64,000 bases of DNA from Actinacidiphila acidipaludis (GTDB lineage: Bacteria > Actinomycetota > Actinomycetes > Streptomycetales > Streptomycetaceae). Both the position numbers and the translations under genes were made by a program. Where the stretch lies: NCBI RefSeq assembly GCF_019890725.1, contig NZ_JAINZZ010000005.1:62001-126000 (forward strand), in the 5' to 3' direction. Shown piece after piece: positions 16,368 to 24,214 of this stretch (positions are counted from its first letter, which is position 1; every line of letters begins with the position of its first letter). Under the pieces are notes generated by a model. That model worked only from the letters and a program-made list of their open reading frames with translations, had not been told where the DNA came from and did no database searches.

Positions 16368-16844
16368 CTACGCGGCGTGGCACTCGGATGTGGCCTCCCG
16401 GCGGAAGCTCCAGTTCGGAGGGGCGCCCACGCCGCTGGAACCGGTCAACGTCAGCCTGTAACAAACCTCGACCTCCTGCGGGGCTTCGGGTCTGCCGTAC
16501 CCCTTGTGCAGGAGGAACGTCACCACCGTGGTGCCGCCTTCGGACCTGACGTCGGCAGCGCTTATGGTCGTCCCTCTCGGCGCCGGTACCGCGCGGGCAC
16601 GGTCGCCGGTGACGGTGCCGGACCTCGCGGTTTTGAGGAGCGCGGAGGCGTAAGCGTTGGCCGCGGTTTCGACGTTCCGCTGCGCCTGCTCTCTGCTGAT
16701 CTCGCCGACCGGCGGCGGCTTGGGGACGGTCGCGAACGCGTACAGGAGGAAGGCGAGGCCGAGGATCGCCGCAAGGAGGGTTGTGACGGCGATCGCGGTG
16801 GCAGGGGAGCGGCGCTGTGGCCGAGCGTCCGCGGTGGATTCCAT
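16368..16844 (-). CDS. Membrane-anchored hypothetical protein (GTPase operon)
   Basis: A 158-aa protein with a short basic cytoplasmic N-terminus, one transmembrane helix (about residues 14-38, AIAVTTLLAAILGLAFLLYAF) and an exported soluble domain of about 115 residues. The latter includes REQAQRNVETAANAYASALLK and a C-terminal strand region (TTVVTFLLHKGYG, VEVCYRLTLTG). The ATG at 16844 is chosen for its GAGAGGCGC ribosome site; upstream ATGs in the frame have none. Not recognised as a named family. It is the last gene of the GTPase-led unit, 135 nt after 16980-17675. Confidence 0.65.
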   Translation of the reverse strand: MESTADARPQRRSPATAIAVTTLLAAILGLAFLLYAFATVPKPPPVGEISREQAQRNVETAANAYASALLKTARSGTVTGDRARAVPAPRGTTISAADVRSEGGTTVVTFLLHKGYGRPEAPQEVEVCYRLTLTGSSGVGAPPNWSFRREATSECHAA

Positions 16845-16979
16845 CTGCGCCTCTCGTGCAGGCCGACGGCGGGGGTGCCGACCGCCTGCGCGGCGGCCAG
16901 CATGTGCCGCCATGGTGGGGTGAGTACTTCGCCGCCGCCGTCGGACGGTCGACGGGCAGCGCCGGCACGCCTGATGTAG

Positions 16980-17675
16980 CTACCGGTTGCGGGACCCGAC
17001 CGCCCAGGCGATGACCGCCGCGACGGCCATCCCTGCTCCGCCCAATGCCGCGTAGGCCCTGCGGCGGCCCGCGGCCGCCCTGGCCTCCGCCTTCGGCGGC
17101 CCGGTTTCGGGAGATGCCGGCGCCCGCTCGCCGCCCGCGGAAGGCGGCACTGGCCGCGGCGCCACGCGGCGCTCCTCCAGCAGTTCCCAGTCCAACGGCC
17201 GGCCCGGACCGGTTCGGCGGACGTGGAAGGAGCACGTGGGCGCAGGCCCTGGCCATGCCAGGTCAGCCCGCCAGAATTCTCGCAAGTGCCCGGCGCACTC
17301 CTCGGCGCCACGGCCCAGGACGTCGTCCGTGACCGTACCCGCCTGCGCCGCGCGCTCGACGACGCCTTCGACGACCGGGACGGGCCGCCCGTGCTCGTCT
17401 CGCGGCCGGTCGCCCTCCGCCCCCAGGTCGGCGGCCTCGGCGAGCCGCACCCGGAACAGCACGGCGAAGTCCCCCACCGCCGTTCCCTTCACGGCTCGCC
17501 GACGGGCCTGCCCCGGGGCCATCGGTGATCCTCCGGCCGTCTCCCACAGCAGATCGACCAGGCCCGCATCGCACAGGAAGTCGGGAGCCGCCACGACCTG
17601 GAAGCCGGACCGGCGGCCCCGGCTGATCAGGAACGGCCAGAAGTCGGCTTCGCCGGCGCTCTCCGCAGACGTCAC
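16980..17675 (-). CDS. Hypothetical tail-anchored protein coupled to TRAFAC GTPase
   Basis: A 231-aa protein. The N-terminal two thirds are soluble (ADFWPFLISRGRRSGFQVVAAPDFL, AVLFRVRLAEAADLG, ECAGHLREFWRADLAWPGP), then comes a Pro/Ala-rich linker, and the last 20 residues form a transmembrane helix (AALGGAGMAVAAVIAWAVG) followed by SRNR. This is a tail-anchor layout. It begins with GTG inside the stop of the GTPase gene (GTGA overlap), so the products are made in fixed ratio and probably interact. No family was recognised. Confidence 0.65.
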   Translation of the reverse strand: MTSAESAGEADFWPFLISRGRRSGFQVVAAPDFLCDAGLVDLLWETAGGSPMAPGQARRRAVKGTAVGDFAVLFRVRLAEAADLGAEGDRPRDEHGRPVPVVEGVVERAAQAGTVTDDVLGRGAEECAGHLREFWRADLAWPGPAPTCSFHVRRTGPGRPLDWELLEERRVAPRPVPPSAGGERAPASPETGPPKAEARAAAGRRRAYAALGGAGMAVAAVIAWAVGSRNR

Positions 17676-18841
17676 GTGAGCCTCGTTCCCCGGTTCTCAG
17701 GACGCTGCTCGACGTCGTTCAAGAGCCGCACGGTCCGGTGCAGGACGAAGTGCGCGGCGGACATGTCGTCCCGCACGGCGTTGACGCTGCGCCGGCGGAA
17801 CGACCTCTGCAGCCTGCGCGCCTTGCGCAGTTCACTCGGCGGAACGTCCAACGCTCGTCCCGCCAGCGACGAGGTCGCGGTGAGGAATCCCGCGAGCATG
17901 TGCACCGGAACCTGGATCCCGCGCGAGGACAACAGGGCGGAAAGCGGGGTCGCGACTCCCGCGGTGAAGGTACGGCGGATCGCTCCACGGCTGCCGGCCG
18001 TGGCGCCGGCCCCGGTCCGGCGACGCTCCTCCGCCGCCACCTCGTAGGCGCGCGCCAAGAGGTCGGGCAGGACCGCTCCGAACGCCAGGTCGACGTTGTA
18101 GGGCTCGGGTCTCCTGTTGGCCCGCTTTCTCATCTCTCCGGTCGAGTCCAGGAACGCGAACTCCAGGCCGACCGAACTCACCGGGAGCAGTCGGATGCGT
18201 CCCGGAGGGACGGCCATCCGACGCGTCTTCCAGGTGCGGCGACTGGCCACGAGCGAGGAGAAGTGGGGGTGCCGCATGAGCCGCTCGCGGATCTGCTCCA
18301 GGGTGTAGTGGCCGGCCAGCAGGTCCCATTTGGTGATGACGAAATGAATCGGGCCCGTGGAATTCTGCATCAGCAGGAAGGTCCTCGACATCTGGTCCAA
18401 GAAGTCGGATTCACCGCGCATCATCTCCAGGATGCGGCGGCCGTCGAGCAGTCCCAGCAGGGCGTCGGCCTCCCGCAGGGTGTCCACGAACTCCTGCGAC
18501 GCGCCACCGTCTCGCACCCCGGTCAGTGACTCGCCCGCGTAGTCGATGTAGCGCACCTTCATCGCGGTGAATTGCCCATGCGGGCTGATCACCTTGCAGG
18601 AGAAGACCCACTCGGGGATGTCGCCGGGCAGCGTCGACGGCGGCCAGTCCGGGCCTGGGTCGGCGACCTGCCGGAAGACCTCCTCCAAGCGGTTTTCCTT
18701 ACGGACGTCGTCCAGGCTCAAATGACAAAGCAGCCCGGGATGGTGGACCTTGAGTGTCTGCCACAGCGCGGCGAGGTACACCGTCTTGCCCGCGCCGGAC
18801 GGTCCCAGCGTGACAACGGTGTAGGCAGCCGGCTCTTCCAC
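17672..18841 (-). CDS. TRAFAC-clade GTPase-like protein (DO-GTPase type)
   Basis: A 389-aa P-loop protein. Walker A is G13-PSGAGKT-20, a Walker B/G3-like YIDYAGES lies near residue 105, and a G4-like ITKWD lies near residue 175, with HPGLLCHLSLDD between. This is the pattern of bacterial double-GTPase/TRAFAC proteins found in multi-gene conflict or signalling systems. The C-terminal 120 residues are helical and basic (RKARRLQRSFRRR). GTG at 18841 is chosen over GTG at 18871 because AGGGGGAGAGAC sits directly before it. It heads a coupled operon with two small membrane-anchored proteins. Function is unknown; a membrane-associated GTP switch is the simplest inference. Confidence 0.78.
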   Translation of the reverse strand: MEEPAAYTVVTLGPSGAGKTVYLAALWQTLKVHHPGLLCHLSLDDVRKENRLEEVFRQVADPGPDWPPSTLPGDIPEWVFSCKVISPHGQFTAMKVRYIDYAGESLTGVRDGGASQEFVDTLREADALLGLLDGRRILEMMRGESDFLDQMSRTFLLMQNSTGPIHFVITKWDLLAGHYTLEQIRERLMRHPHFSSLVASRRTWKTRRMAVPPGRIRLLPVSSVGLEFAFLDSTGEMRKRANRRPEPYNVDLAFGAVLPDLLARAYEVAAEERRRTGAGATAGSRGAIRRTFTAGVATPLSALLSSRGIQVPVHMLAGFLTATSSLAGRALDVPPSELRKARRLQRSFRRRSVNAVRDDMSAAHFVLHRTVRLLNDVEQRPENRGTRLT

Positions 18842-18988
18842 GTCTCTCCCCCTGGGCCTCGCAAGCGGCACTTCGCCCAGCCTAGGGAACCGCGGAGACA
18901 GCCACGCGGAATTCCCGAGGAACCCTGCGGGCCATCCGGGCAGCCGCGGGAACGAGGAGGCCGCATTACGCGGCCGTAGGGGCTCTTT

Positions 18989-19011
18989 CGCGGAACCGCG
19001 GAACCGCGGAA
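18989..19011. repeat. Short CGCGGAAC tandem repeat
   Basis: 2.9 copies of the 8-mer CGCGGAAC in the interval upstream of the GTPase operon, which also contains other CCGCGGAA-like words. It may be a regulator site or simple-sequence drift. Confidence 0.35.
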
Positions 19012-19032
19012 GTGCCGTGCCGCAACCTGCGT

Positions 19033-19060
19033 GCGCTGGGGCGGGTGAGCGCCCCAGCGC
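19033..19060 (-). terminator. Terminator of the G1 peptidase gene
   Basis: Perfect 10-bp arms (19033-19042 GCGCTGGGGC and 19051-19060) with an 8-nt loop begin 9 nt after the peptidase stop. Confidence 0.7.
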
Positions 19061-19068
19061 CGGTGCGG

Positions 19069-19785
19069 CTACTCCCGCAGGTAGGTCTCGCTGAAGCTGG
19101 TGCCGCTGGAGCCGAGCGCGCTGGTCCGCGCCTCGTAGGCGCCGTTCGACGGGTCGAGCGCGACCGGGCCGTAGGAGCCGAGGGAGTTTCCGTTGACGGT
19201 GGCCGACGTGAAGTTGAGGGTGCCGAAGTTCGGGTACGCCCCGGTCGGCGACTCGATGATGACTTCGGCGCTGGTCCGCTGGGCGGAGAGCGACTTGGAC
19301 GTGGTGTAGGTCCAGCCGCGCGTCGAGTCGTTCAGCTTGAGGGTGTACTTGCTGCTTCCGGCGTAGGTCACCGAGGCGGTTATGTGGTCGCCGGCCGACA
19401 CCGGGTACGAACTGGTGCTCAGGTACACCGGGTTCGCCGGGTACATCTCGTACCAGGCCTGGTGCACCGCCCGGCCGCTGGAGCAGTCCGTCGCCACGCC
19501 GGTCTGCTCCACGGTGGACGAGCCGTAGCCGTCGATACCGACCCAGGGCGCATACAGGTCGTTGGTGGAGTTGCAGGTCGCGTTCGCTTCGGTCCAGGCC
19601 GCCGAGACCGAGGTGAAACCGCTGCCCTGGGCGGCGTAACCGCCCCAGTTGTAGCCGTTGATGTTGTAGTGCAGGGGGCGGAACGACAGTCCCGGCGCGG
19701 CCGCCGCGCCGACCGGCACGGCGGTGGCCGCAAGGCTGGCCGCCGCTACCGCAACGGTGGCGACGCGGGACAGGATTCTGCGCAT
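19069..19785 (-). CDS. Secreted glutamic endopeptidase, G1 (eqolisin) family
   Basis: A 238-aa secreted protease. The signal peptide is residues 1-29 (MRRILSR start, VGAAAA end). G1 hallmarks follow in order: NWGGYAAQGSGFTSVSAAW, APWVGIDGYGSS, the catalytic-Gln motif EQTGV (Gln94), AWYEMYP, and an A-E-x3-E segment (Glu174/Glu178) which holds the catalytic Glu in this family. Length and order match bacterial eqolisins, acid proteases insensitive to pepstatin. The ATG at 19785 has an AAGGAGC ribosome site; the frame extends upstream without one. It is monocistronic and divergent from the sulfatase gene. Confidence 0.9.
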   Translation of the reverse strand: MRRILSRVATVAVAAASLAATAVPVGAAAAPGLSFRPLHYNINGYNWGGYAAQGSGFTSVSAAWTEANATCNSTNDLYAPWVGIDGYGSSTVEQTGVATDCSSGRAVHQAWYEMYPANPVYLSTSSYPVSAGDHITASVTYAGSSKYTLKLNDSTRGWTYTTSKSLSAQRTSAEVIIESPTGAYPNFGTLNFTSATVNGNSLGSYGPVALDPSNGAYEARTSALGSSGTSFSETYLRE

Positions 19786-20037
19786 GCTGGCTCCTTGGTG
19801 GGGGGGAACAGGATGCTCAAAACGCCACCCCTGGGCCGTGTGAGGAACTTGAGGCGGCAGTACAGAATCACCGACCGCCATGCACCTGTCAATAAGGCGT
19901 CCTTCACCGCGTTCCGTTGAACTGCTGTGCCCCAGAGGTGACTCCCGCGTGCGCGGCCCTCCCCCGTCACAGAGTTCCCACAAGGTCGGGCCCTACCGTG
20001 CGGCGCTCCGGTCCGCACGGAAGAAGGAGCTGGTGTC

Positions 20038-21579
20038 ATGACCTATCGGCTGCGACGGCGCCGCCGGGCCCTCGCGCTCTGCGCGGGGTTCGCCTCGGTG
20101 CTCCTCCTGGGCGCGTGCACGAGCAGCGGGGCGCGCCGAGAGGGGCCGGCGCCGTCCGTCCCGGCCTCCGCCTCGACGGCACCGGGCGCCCAGACGAAGC
20201 CCAACATCGTGTTCGTGCTCACCGACGACCTGTCGTGGAACCTCGTGTCCTCCATGCCGCACGTCGAGGAACTGCAGCGGGACGGGACGACGTTCAGCGA
20301 CTACTTCGTGACCGACTCACTCTGCTGCCCGTCGCGGTCGTCGATGTTCACCGGCGACTACCCGCACAACACCGGCGTGTTCACCAACAACGGCGACGAC
20401 GGCGGCTACGCGGCGTTCAACCGCAACGGCGACGAGAAGAAGTGCTACGCGCCCGCCATGCAGAAGGCCGGCTACCGCACCGGCTTCATGGGGAAGTACC
20501 TCAACGGCTACCAGCCGGCCGACACCGACGGCACCGGCAAACCGTACGTCCCGCCGGGCTGGAGCGAGTGGGACGCGGCCGGCAACGGCTACCCGGAGTT
20601 CGACTACGACCTGAACGAGAACGGCAAGGTCGTCCACTACGGGCACGAGCCGTCCGACTACCTGACGGACGTGGTGGGGCGCAAGGCGAAGTCGTTCATC
20701 GACGGCGCCGCGACCGACCACAAGCCGTTCATGCTCGAACTGGCCACGTTCGCCCCGCACGCGCCGTCCACCCCCGCACCGCGCGACGCGCACCTCTTCC
20801 CCGGCATCAAGGCGCCCCGCGGGCCCGCGTACGACACCGCGCCGTCACCGGTGCCGGCGTGGCAGCGCGGCCTCATGCCGCTGTCGGGCAAGGAACAGCG
20901 GTCCATCGATGAGAAGTTCGCCAAGCGCGTACGGTCCGTGCAGGCCGTCGACGACATGATCGCCGGCGTGCGGGCGGAGCTCACCGCGAAGGGCCTCGCC
21001 GACAACACCTACCTGGTGTTCACGTCGGACAACGGCTTCCACATGGGCGAGCACCGGTTGCGGCCGGGCAAGCAGACGGCCTACGACACCGACATCAAAG
21101 TCCCGTTGATGGTGGTCGGGCCGCAGGTGCCGGCGGGTCGCACGGTGTCCCAGCTCGCGGAGAACGTCGATCTCAGCCCGACGTTCCAGGATCTCGCGGG
21201 GCTCGGGGCGCCCGCCGTCGCCGACGGCCGCAGCCTCGCCGCGCTGCTGCACGGGTCCTCCCAGGTTTCCGGCTGGCGTCGGGCCGTGCTCGTCGAGCAC
21301 CACCACCCCGGGTCCGCGAAGGACGATCCGGACGCGGCACCGGCCAACAGTGGGAACCCGCCGACGTACGAGGCGATCCGTACCGCCGACGCGGTGTGGG
21401 TGGAGTACGCGGACGGCGAGCGCGAGTACTACGACGTGGCCTCGGACCCGGACGAGCTGCACAACCGCGCGGCGTCCCTCACCGCCGCTCAGCGCACGTC
21501 ACTCCACTCCGTGCTGGTCGCCCTCCAGCACTGTGCGGGTGCGGCCGCCTGCGCGAAGGCCGCGGCGCTCAGCCCTTGA
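20038..21579 (+). CDS. Lipoprotein arylsulfatase-family hydrolase
   Basis: A 513-aa exported sulfatase. A lipoprotein signal ends in LLGAC (Cys near residue 26). The N-terminal metal motif is NIVFVLTDDLSW. The sulfatase signature C-x-P-S-R is present with formylglycine Cys96 (LCCPSRSSMFTGDYPHNTGV), and a second metal site, FTSDNGFHMGEHRL, lies near residues 325-340. It hydrolyses sulfate esters and needs oxidation of the Cys by a formylglycine-generating enzyme, not seen in this window. The C-terminus has DPDELHN, typical of the family. The substrate is unknown, possibly sulfated polysaccharide. Confidence 0.92.
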   Translation: MTYRLRRRRRALALCAGFASVLLLGACTSSGARREGPAPSVPASASTAPGAQTKPNIVFVLTDDLSWNLVSSMPHVEELQRDGTTFSDYFVTDSLCCPSRSSMFTGDYPHNTGVFTNNGDDGGYAAFNRNGDEKKCYAPAMQKAGYRTGFMGKYLNGYQPADTDGTGKPYVPPGWSEWDAAGNGYPEFDYDLNENGKVVHYGHEPSDYLTDVVGRKAKSFIDGAATDHKPFMLELATFAPHAPSTPAPRDAHLFPGIKAPRGPAYDTAPSPVPAWQRGLMPLSGKEQRSIDEKFAKRVRSVQAVDDMIAGVRAELTAKGLADNTYLVFTSDNGFHMGEHRLRPGKQTAYDTDIKVPLMVVGPQVPAGRTVSQLAENVDLSPTFQDLAGLGAPAVADGRSLAALLHGSSQVSGWRRAVLVEHHHPGSAKDDPDAAPANSGNPPTYEAIRTADAVWVEYADGEREYYDVASDPDELHNRAASLTAAQRTSLHSVLVALQHCAGAAACAKAAALSP

Positions 21580-21669
21580 TGCCCTGGTGGGCCTGGGAAC
21601 CCCTGAGGACGAGCCCGACCATGGTCGCGTCGGCCGTCGTATCGGCGACGAACGCCGCGAGACGCAGCA

Positions 21670-22071
21670 TTACGCCAGGCCCTTGCGCATCAGCGTGCAC
21701 ATCGTCTCGTACCGCTGGAGCGAGCCGTCCTCGGCCTGCACGTCCCAGGAATCGAGCTCGCGGCCGAAGGCCCGGTAGCCCAGGCGTTCGTAAAGGGCGC
21801 GGGCACGCGGGTTGCCCTCCTCGACGCCGAGTTCGGCGCGGGTCAGGCCCCGGGCTCCGATCCGCTCCTCGGCGGCGCGGACCAGCAGCGTGCCGATCCC
21901 GCAGGACTGCGGGGCCGGGTGGACGCCGAGTTGCCAGAGCGTGCCGGCGCCGGGCTTGACCATGTAGTCGATGCCGCCGACCGCCACGGGGAGCCCGGAC
22001 GGCGCGCACACGGCCAAGTAGTCGATCTCACCCGCCTCGGCCCGTCGGATCTGGTGGACGAGGTCGCGCAC
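21670..22071 (-). CDS. GNAT family N-acetyltransferase, short N-terminus
   Basis: A 133-aa protein with the acetyl-CoA binding motif (LGVHPAPQSCGIGTLLVRAAEERI, Q/R-x-x-G-x-G type) and motif B LYERLGYRAFG. It starts GTG at 22071; the frame is blocked by a stop at 22087-22089. The fold's first strand and helix are therefore short compared with the usual 150-170 aa. It may be N-terminally truncated or a naturally short form. Substrate unknown. It lies 38 nt downstream of 22110-22478 on the same strand. Confidence 0.7.
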   Translation of the reverse strand: MRDLVHQIRRAEAGEIDYLAVCAPSGLPVAVGGIDYMVKPGAGTLWQLGVHPAPQSCGIGTLLVRAAEERIGARGLTRAELGVEEGNPRARALYERLGYRAFGRELDSWDVQAEDGSLQRYETMCTLMRKGLA

Positions 22072-22109
22072 GTGCGGTGCATGGGATCACGCCCGGACAA
22101 CTCAGGGCA

Positions 22110-22478
22110 TCAGCACTGGCGGCGAAGTTCCCGCCAGGCATCGGTGAAGGAGAGCGTGACCGCACCGACCCAACTCGGATCCTCAGGGTCGTCCCAGGTC
22201 GCCGGCTCTGCCAGGAGCGACGGGATCCCGGGGCGTGGAACCGGTGGGCCGTAGTCAACTCCGGTGTGCCCGTCCGGTGCGGTCCAAGGCTCGATGCGGT
22301 GCACGTGCACCCAGCCGCGATCGACCAAATTGAGTACACCGCGTATCAGGTCGTCCTGCTCGTAGTCTTCGCCGTCCTCGATGTCGCCTTCGGCGTAGGC
22401 GAGAATGCCCCAAGCCTCCTGCGCGCAGATCATCAGCGCGTGTTCTATCGGGGTGACGTTCGACCACACATCGTTCAT
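22110..22478 (-). CDS. Conserved-looking hypothetical protein
   Basis: A 122-aa acidic soluble protein with TPIEHALMICAQEAWGILAYAEGD, DDLIRGVLNLVDRGWVHVHRIEPW and a C-terminal VTLSFTDAWREL. The ATG at 22478 is the first start after the regulator gene. No domain was recognised; the WVHVHR and TDAWRE patterns look like a small winged or alpha/beta protein. It may be cotranscribed with the GNAT gene. Confidence 0.6.
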   Translation of the reverse strand: MNDVWSNVTPIEHALMICAQEAWGILAYAEGDIEDGEDYEQDDLIRGVLNLVDRGWVHVHRIEPWTAPDGHTGVDYGPPVPRPGIPSLLAEPATWDDPEDPSWVGAVTLSFTDAWRELRRQC

Positions 22479-22625
22479 GCGGAGAGACTGACAGAGCGCA
22501 GCCTGGTCTGCTGCTCCAGCCCTGACCTCCCTGGCGATGGACCCACCATGGCGGGCCGGGCCCGGTCCATCTCGGAGCCGGAGCACTCCGGCCGGAGGCA
22601 CCTCCCTGACCTGATCTCCGCGGCC

Positions 22626-23402
22626 CTACCCCTGTCCGGGCGGCCGGTTGTACGCATCGAGGGTCGCGCGATTGGTCGACGGGTCCTGGAGCACCATCTC
22701 CCACGGCCCGGTGTTGACGTCGAACTCCTTGCCGAACCCCACCCACTTGCCGGACATGCGGCGGCCCGTCGGCTCGACCAGCAACTGGACCGCCCCGTGG
22801 TAGCGGGCCCCGCGGTAGTAACCATCCGATGCTGTCTGTTCGGTCCACGTGCCCGTGACGATGTTCCTGTCGACCTCCAGGTCCATGGTCAGGGGGGAGT
22901 CCGACGAGCCGGGCAGCGACCGCACCGTGAGCCGGTCGCCGTGCTGCAGGACGACGACGTGGTGAGTACCGATGAACGACCCGTCGCGGCCGGAGCTGAA
23001 GTATTCGTATCGGCTGAGCCACACCCCGGAGTAGTTTCCGTGCTCGCTGCGCGGCGCCGTGTGCGCGTGCGTGGCCACCTGGCTGGCCGGCGGTGCGATG
23101 CCGTCCGGACCCGGAGTCACGTCGTGTCCGCCTTGCCCGTCCTCTGAGACGCGGGCTTCTGGTACGGGCACGGAGAAGCCGAGGGATGCCAGGGGCAGCC
23201 CGGTGACGGCTTCCAGCGCACGGGCGTAGATCGGCCGGGGCTGGACGATGACGCCGGATTCCCACCGCTGCACGAGGCGTTTGCTGGCGTCGTTGGGCTC
23301 TCCGGCGCGGGAGCCGGCCTCACGGATGGCTCGGGCCATGTCGTCCTGAGACAGCAACATGCCCATGCGGATGGCGCGCAGAGTGGCGTTCGGTGTTGCC
23401 AT
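22626..23402 (-). CDS. XRE-family transcriptional regulator with C-terminal sensor-like domain
   Basis: A 258-aa protein. The N-terminal helix-turn-helix (about 8-60) includes LLSQDDMARAIREAG and SKRLVQRWESG, followed by PRPIYARALEAVTGLP. After a linker rich in Pro/Ala, residues 120-250 form a beta-rich domain (GNYSGVWLSRYEYFSSGRDG, HHVVVLQHGDRLTVRSLPG, GTWTEQTASDGYYRG) that looks like a ligand-sensing barrel. The ATG at 23402 begins MATPNATLRAIR. It is divergent from the small gene at 23520; the interval holds direct and inverted repeats that probably form its operator. Confidence 0.78.
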   Translation of the reverse strand: MATPNATLRAIRMGMLLSQDDMARAIREAGSRAGEPNDASKRLVQRWESGVIVQPRPIYARALEAVTGLPLASLGFSVPVPEARVSEDGQGGHDVTPGPDGIAPPASQVATHAHTAPRSEHGNYSGVWLSRYEYFSSGRDGSFIGTHHVVVLQHGDRLTVRSLPGSSDSPLTMDLEVDRNIVTGTWTEQTASDGYYRGARYHGAVQLLVEPTGRRMSGKWVGFGKEFDVNTGPWEMVLQDPSTNRATLDAYNRPPGQG

Positions 23403-23439
23403 GCGATCACGGTAGCTGGAATACGTCGCGAGTGACACC

Positions 23440-23502
23440 GAAATGACGCCCTGCGTGTCCCCGGAATGACGCCTTACGTGACGCCGCGTCAGGCGACATT
23501 CC
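23440..23502. promoter_or_regulatory. Operator-like direct and inverted repeats
   Basis: Two 18-mers (23440-23457 and 23463-23480, core AATGACGCC) match at 15 of 18 positions and are 23 bp apart. An inverted copy (GGCGACATTCC, 23492-23502) follows. They lie between the XRE regulator and its divergent small gene. Confidence 0.55.
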
Positions 23503-23519
23503 AGCGTCACAGTGACGGC

Positions 23520-23747
23520 ATGACTGCGAAGCGTACCCACCCGGGGCTGACGATCCGGGTCTACAGGATCAACCCGCTCACGGGCAGCCGCACCACGGTC
23601 AAGGAACGAACCCAGCTCGCTGCCGCCGACGAACCGGTCACCACCTGGGCATGGCCCGCCTGCTCCTGCCCCCACTGCCGAGGACGCTGGATCAGCCCAG
23701 CTCCCGGCCGGCGAACGAGCCCGACATCAGTTGTCCATGATCAGTAG
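23520..23747 (+). CDS. Small conserved actinomycete protein divergent from XRE regulator
   Basis: A 75-aa protein starting MTAKRTHPGLTIRVYRIN and containing a C-S-C-P-H-C motif (residues about 48-53). This is the usual form of small partner proteins encoded beside XRE regulators in Streptomyces. The C-terminal 20 residues after the Cys motif look unrelated to the family and may be read-through of a lost stop. Function unknown. There is no clear ribosome site. Confidence 0.55.
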   Translation: MTAKRTHPGLTIRVYRINPLTGSRTTVKERTQLAAADEPVTTWAWPACSCPHCRGRWISPAPGRRTSPTSVVHDQ

Positions 23748-23813
23748 CCTGCTGGAGTGAACGACCCCATCCTGCCGGGATCTGGTCGTCGGCCGGCGGG
23801 GAGGCACTCCGAC

Positions 23814-24023
23814 TCAACCTCGCTCGCGGCCCCGCTTGATCCACTCGTGCATGATCGAGCATGCCACACCGGGTCCGAGAACCATGGCCACGAACCACAA
23901 GAGCGCGCTGGCGGGCGAGTAGACGCGGTACTGCCAGCTCTCCGGCAACGCTGAAGGTGCCGCGTACAGGATGACCAACGCGGCCCATGTCGCCGCGATG
24001 ACAGCCAACGTGCGCTTCTTCAT
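23814..24023 (-). CDS. Small two-helix membrane protein
   Basis: A 69-aa protein: MKKR start, helix 1 TLAVIAATWAALVILYAA, an extracytoplasmic loop, helix 2 ALLWFVAMVLGPGVACSIM, and a basic tail. The hydrophobic pattern and good start context support a real gene. Function unknown; it stands alone. Confidence 0.6.
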   Translation of the reverse strand: MKKRTLAVIAATWAALVILYAAPSALPESWQYRVYSPASALLWFVAMVLGPGVACSIMHEWIKRGRERG

Positions 24024-24214
24024 CGTCTACTACTCCCGAGGGCGCACCCAACAGTTGAACGTGTTCAAGAGTAGCGGCCCTCGACGGTACTACGTGATGG
24101 CAGGTACCCCTCGAGATCTCATACACCGGCTGTGGCGGTTCCGCATGAAGAGGAGCGGCCGTCAGCGGATGGGCACGGGCACTCCAGCGCCTCCTCGCGG
24201 TGCCTCAGGGCCGT

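Noticed and set aside
21569..22009. Alternate minus-strand frame over the GNAT gene as a frameshift remnant
   Set aside because: It carries no GNAT motif; the 21670-22071 frame contains the complete acetyl-CoA motif, so no frameshift needs to be assumed.
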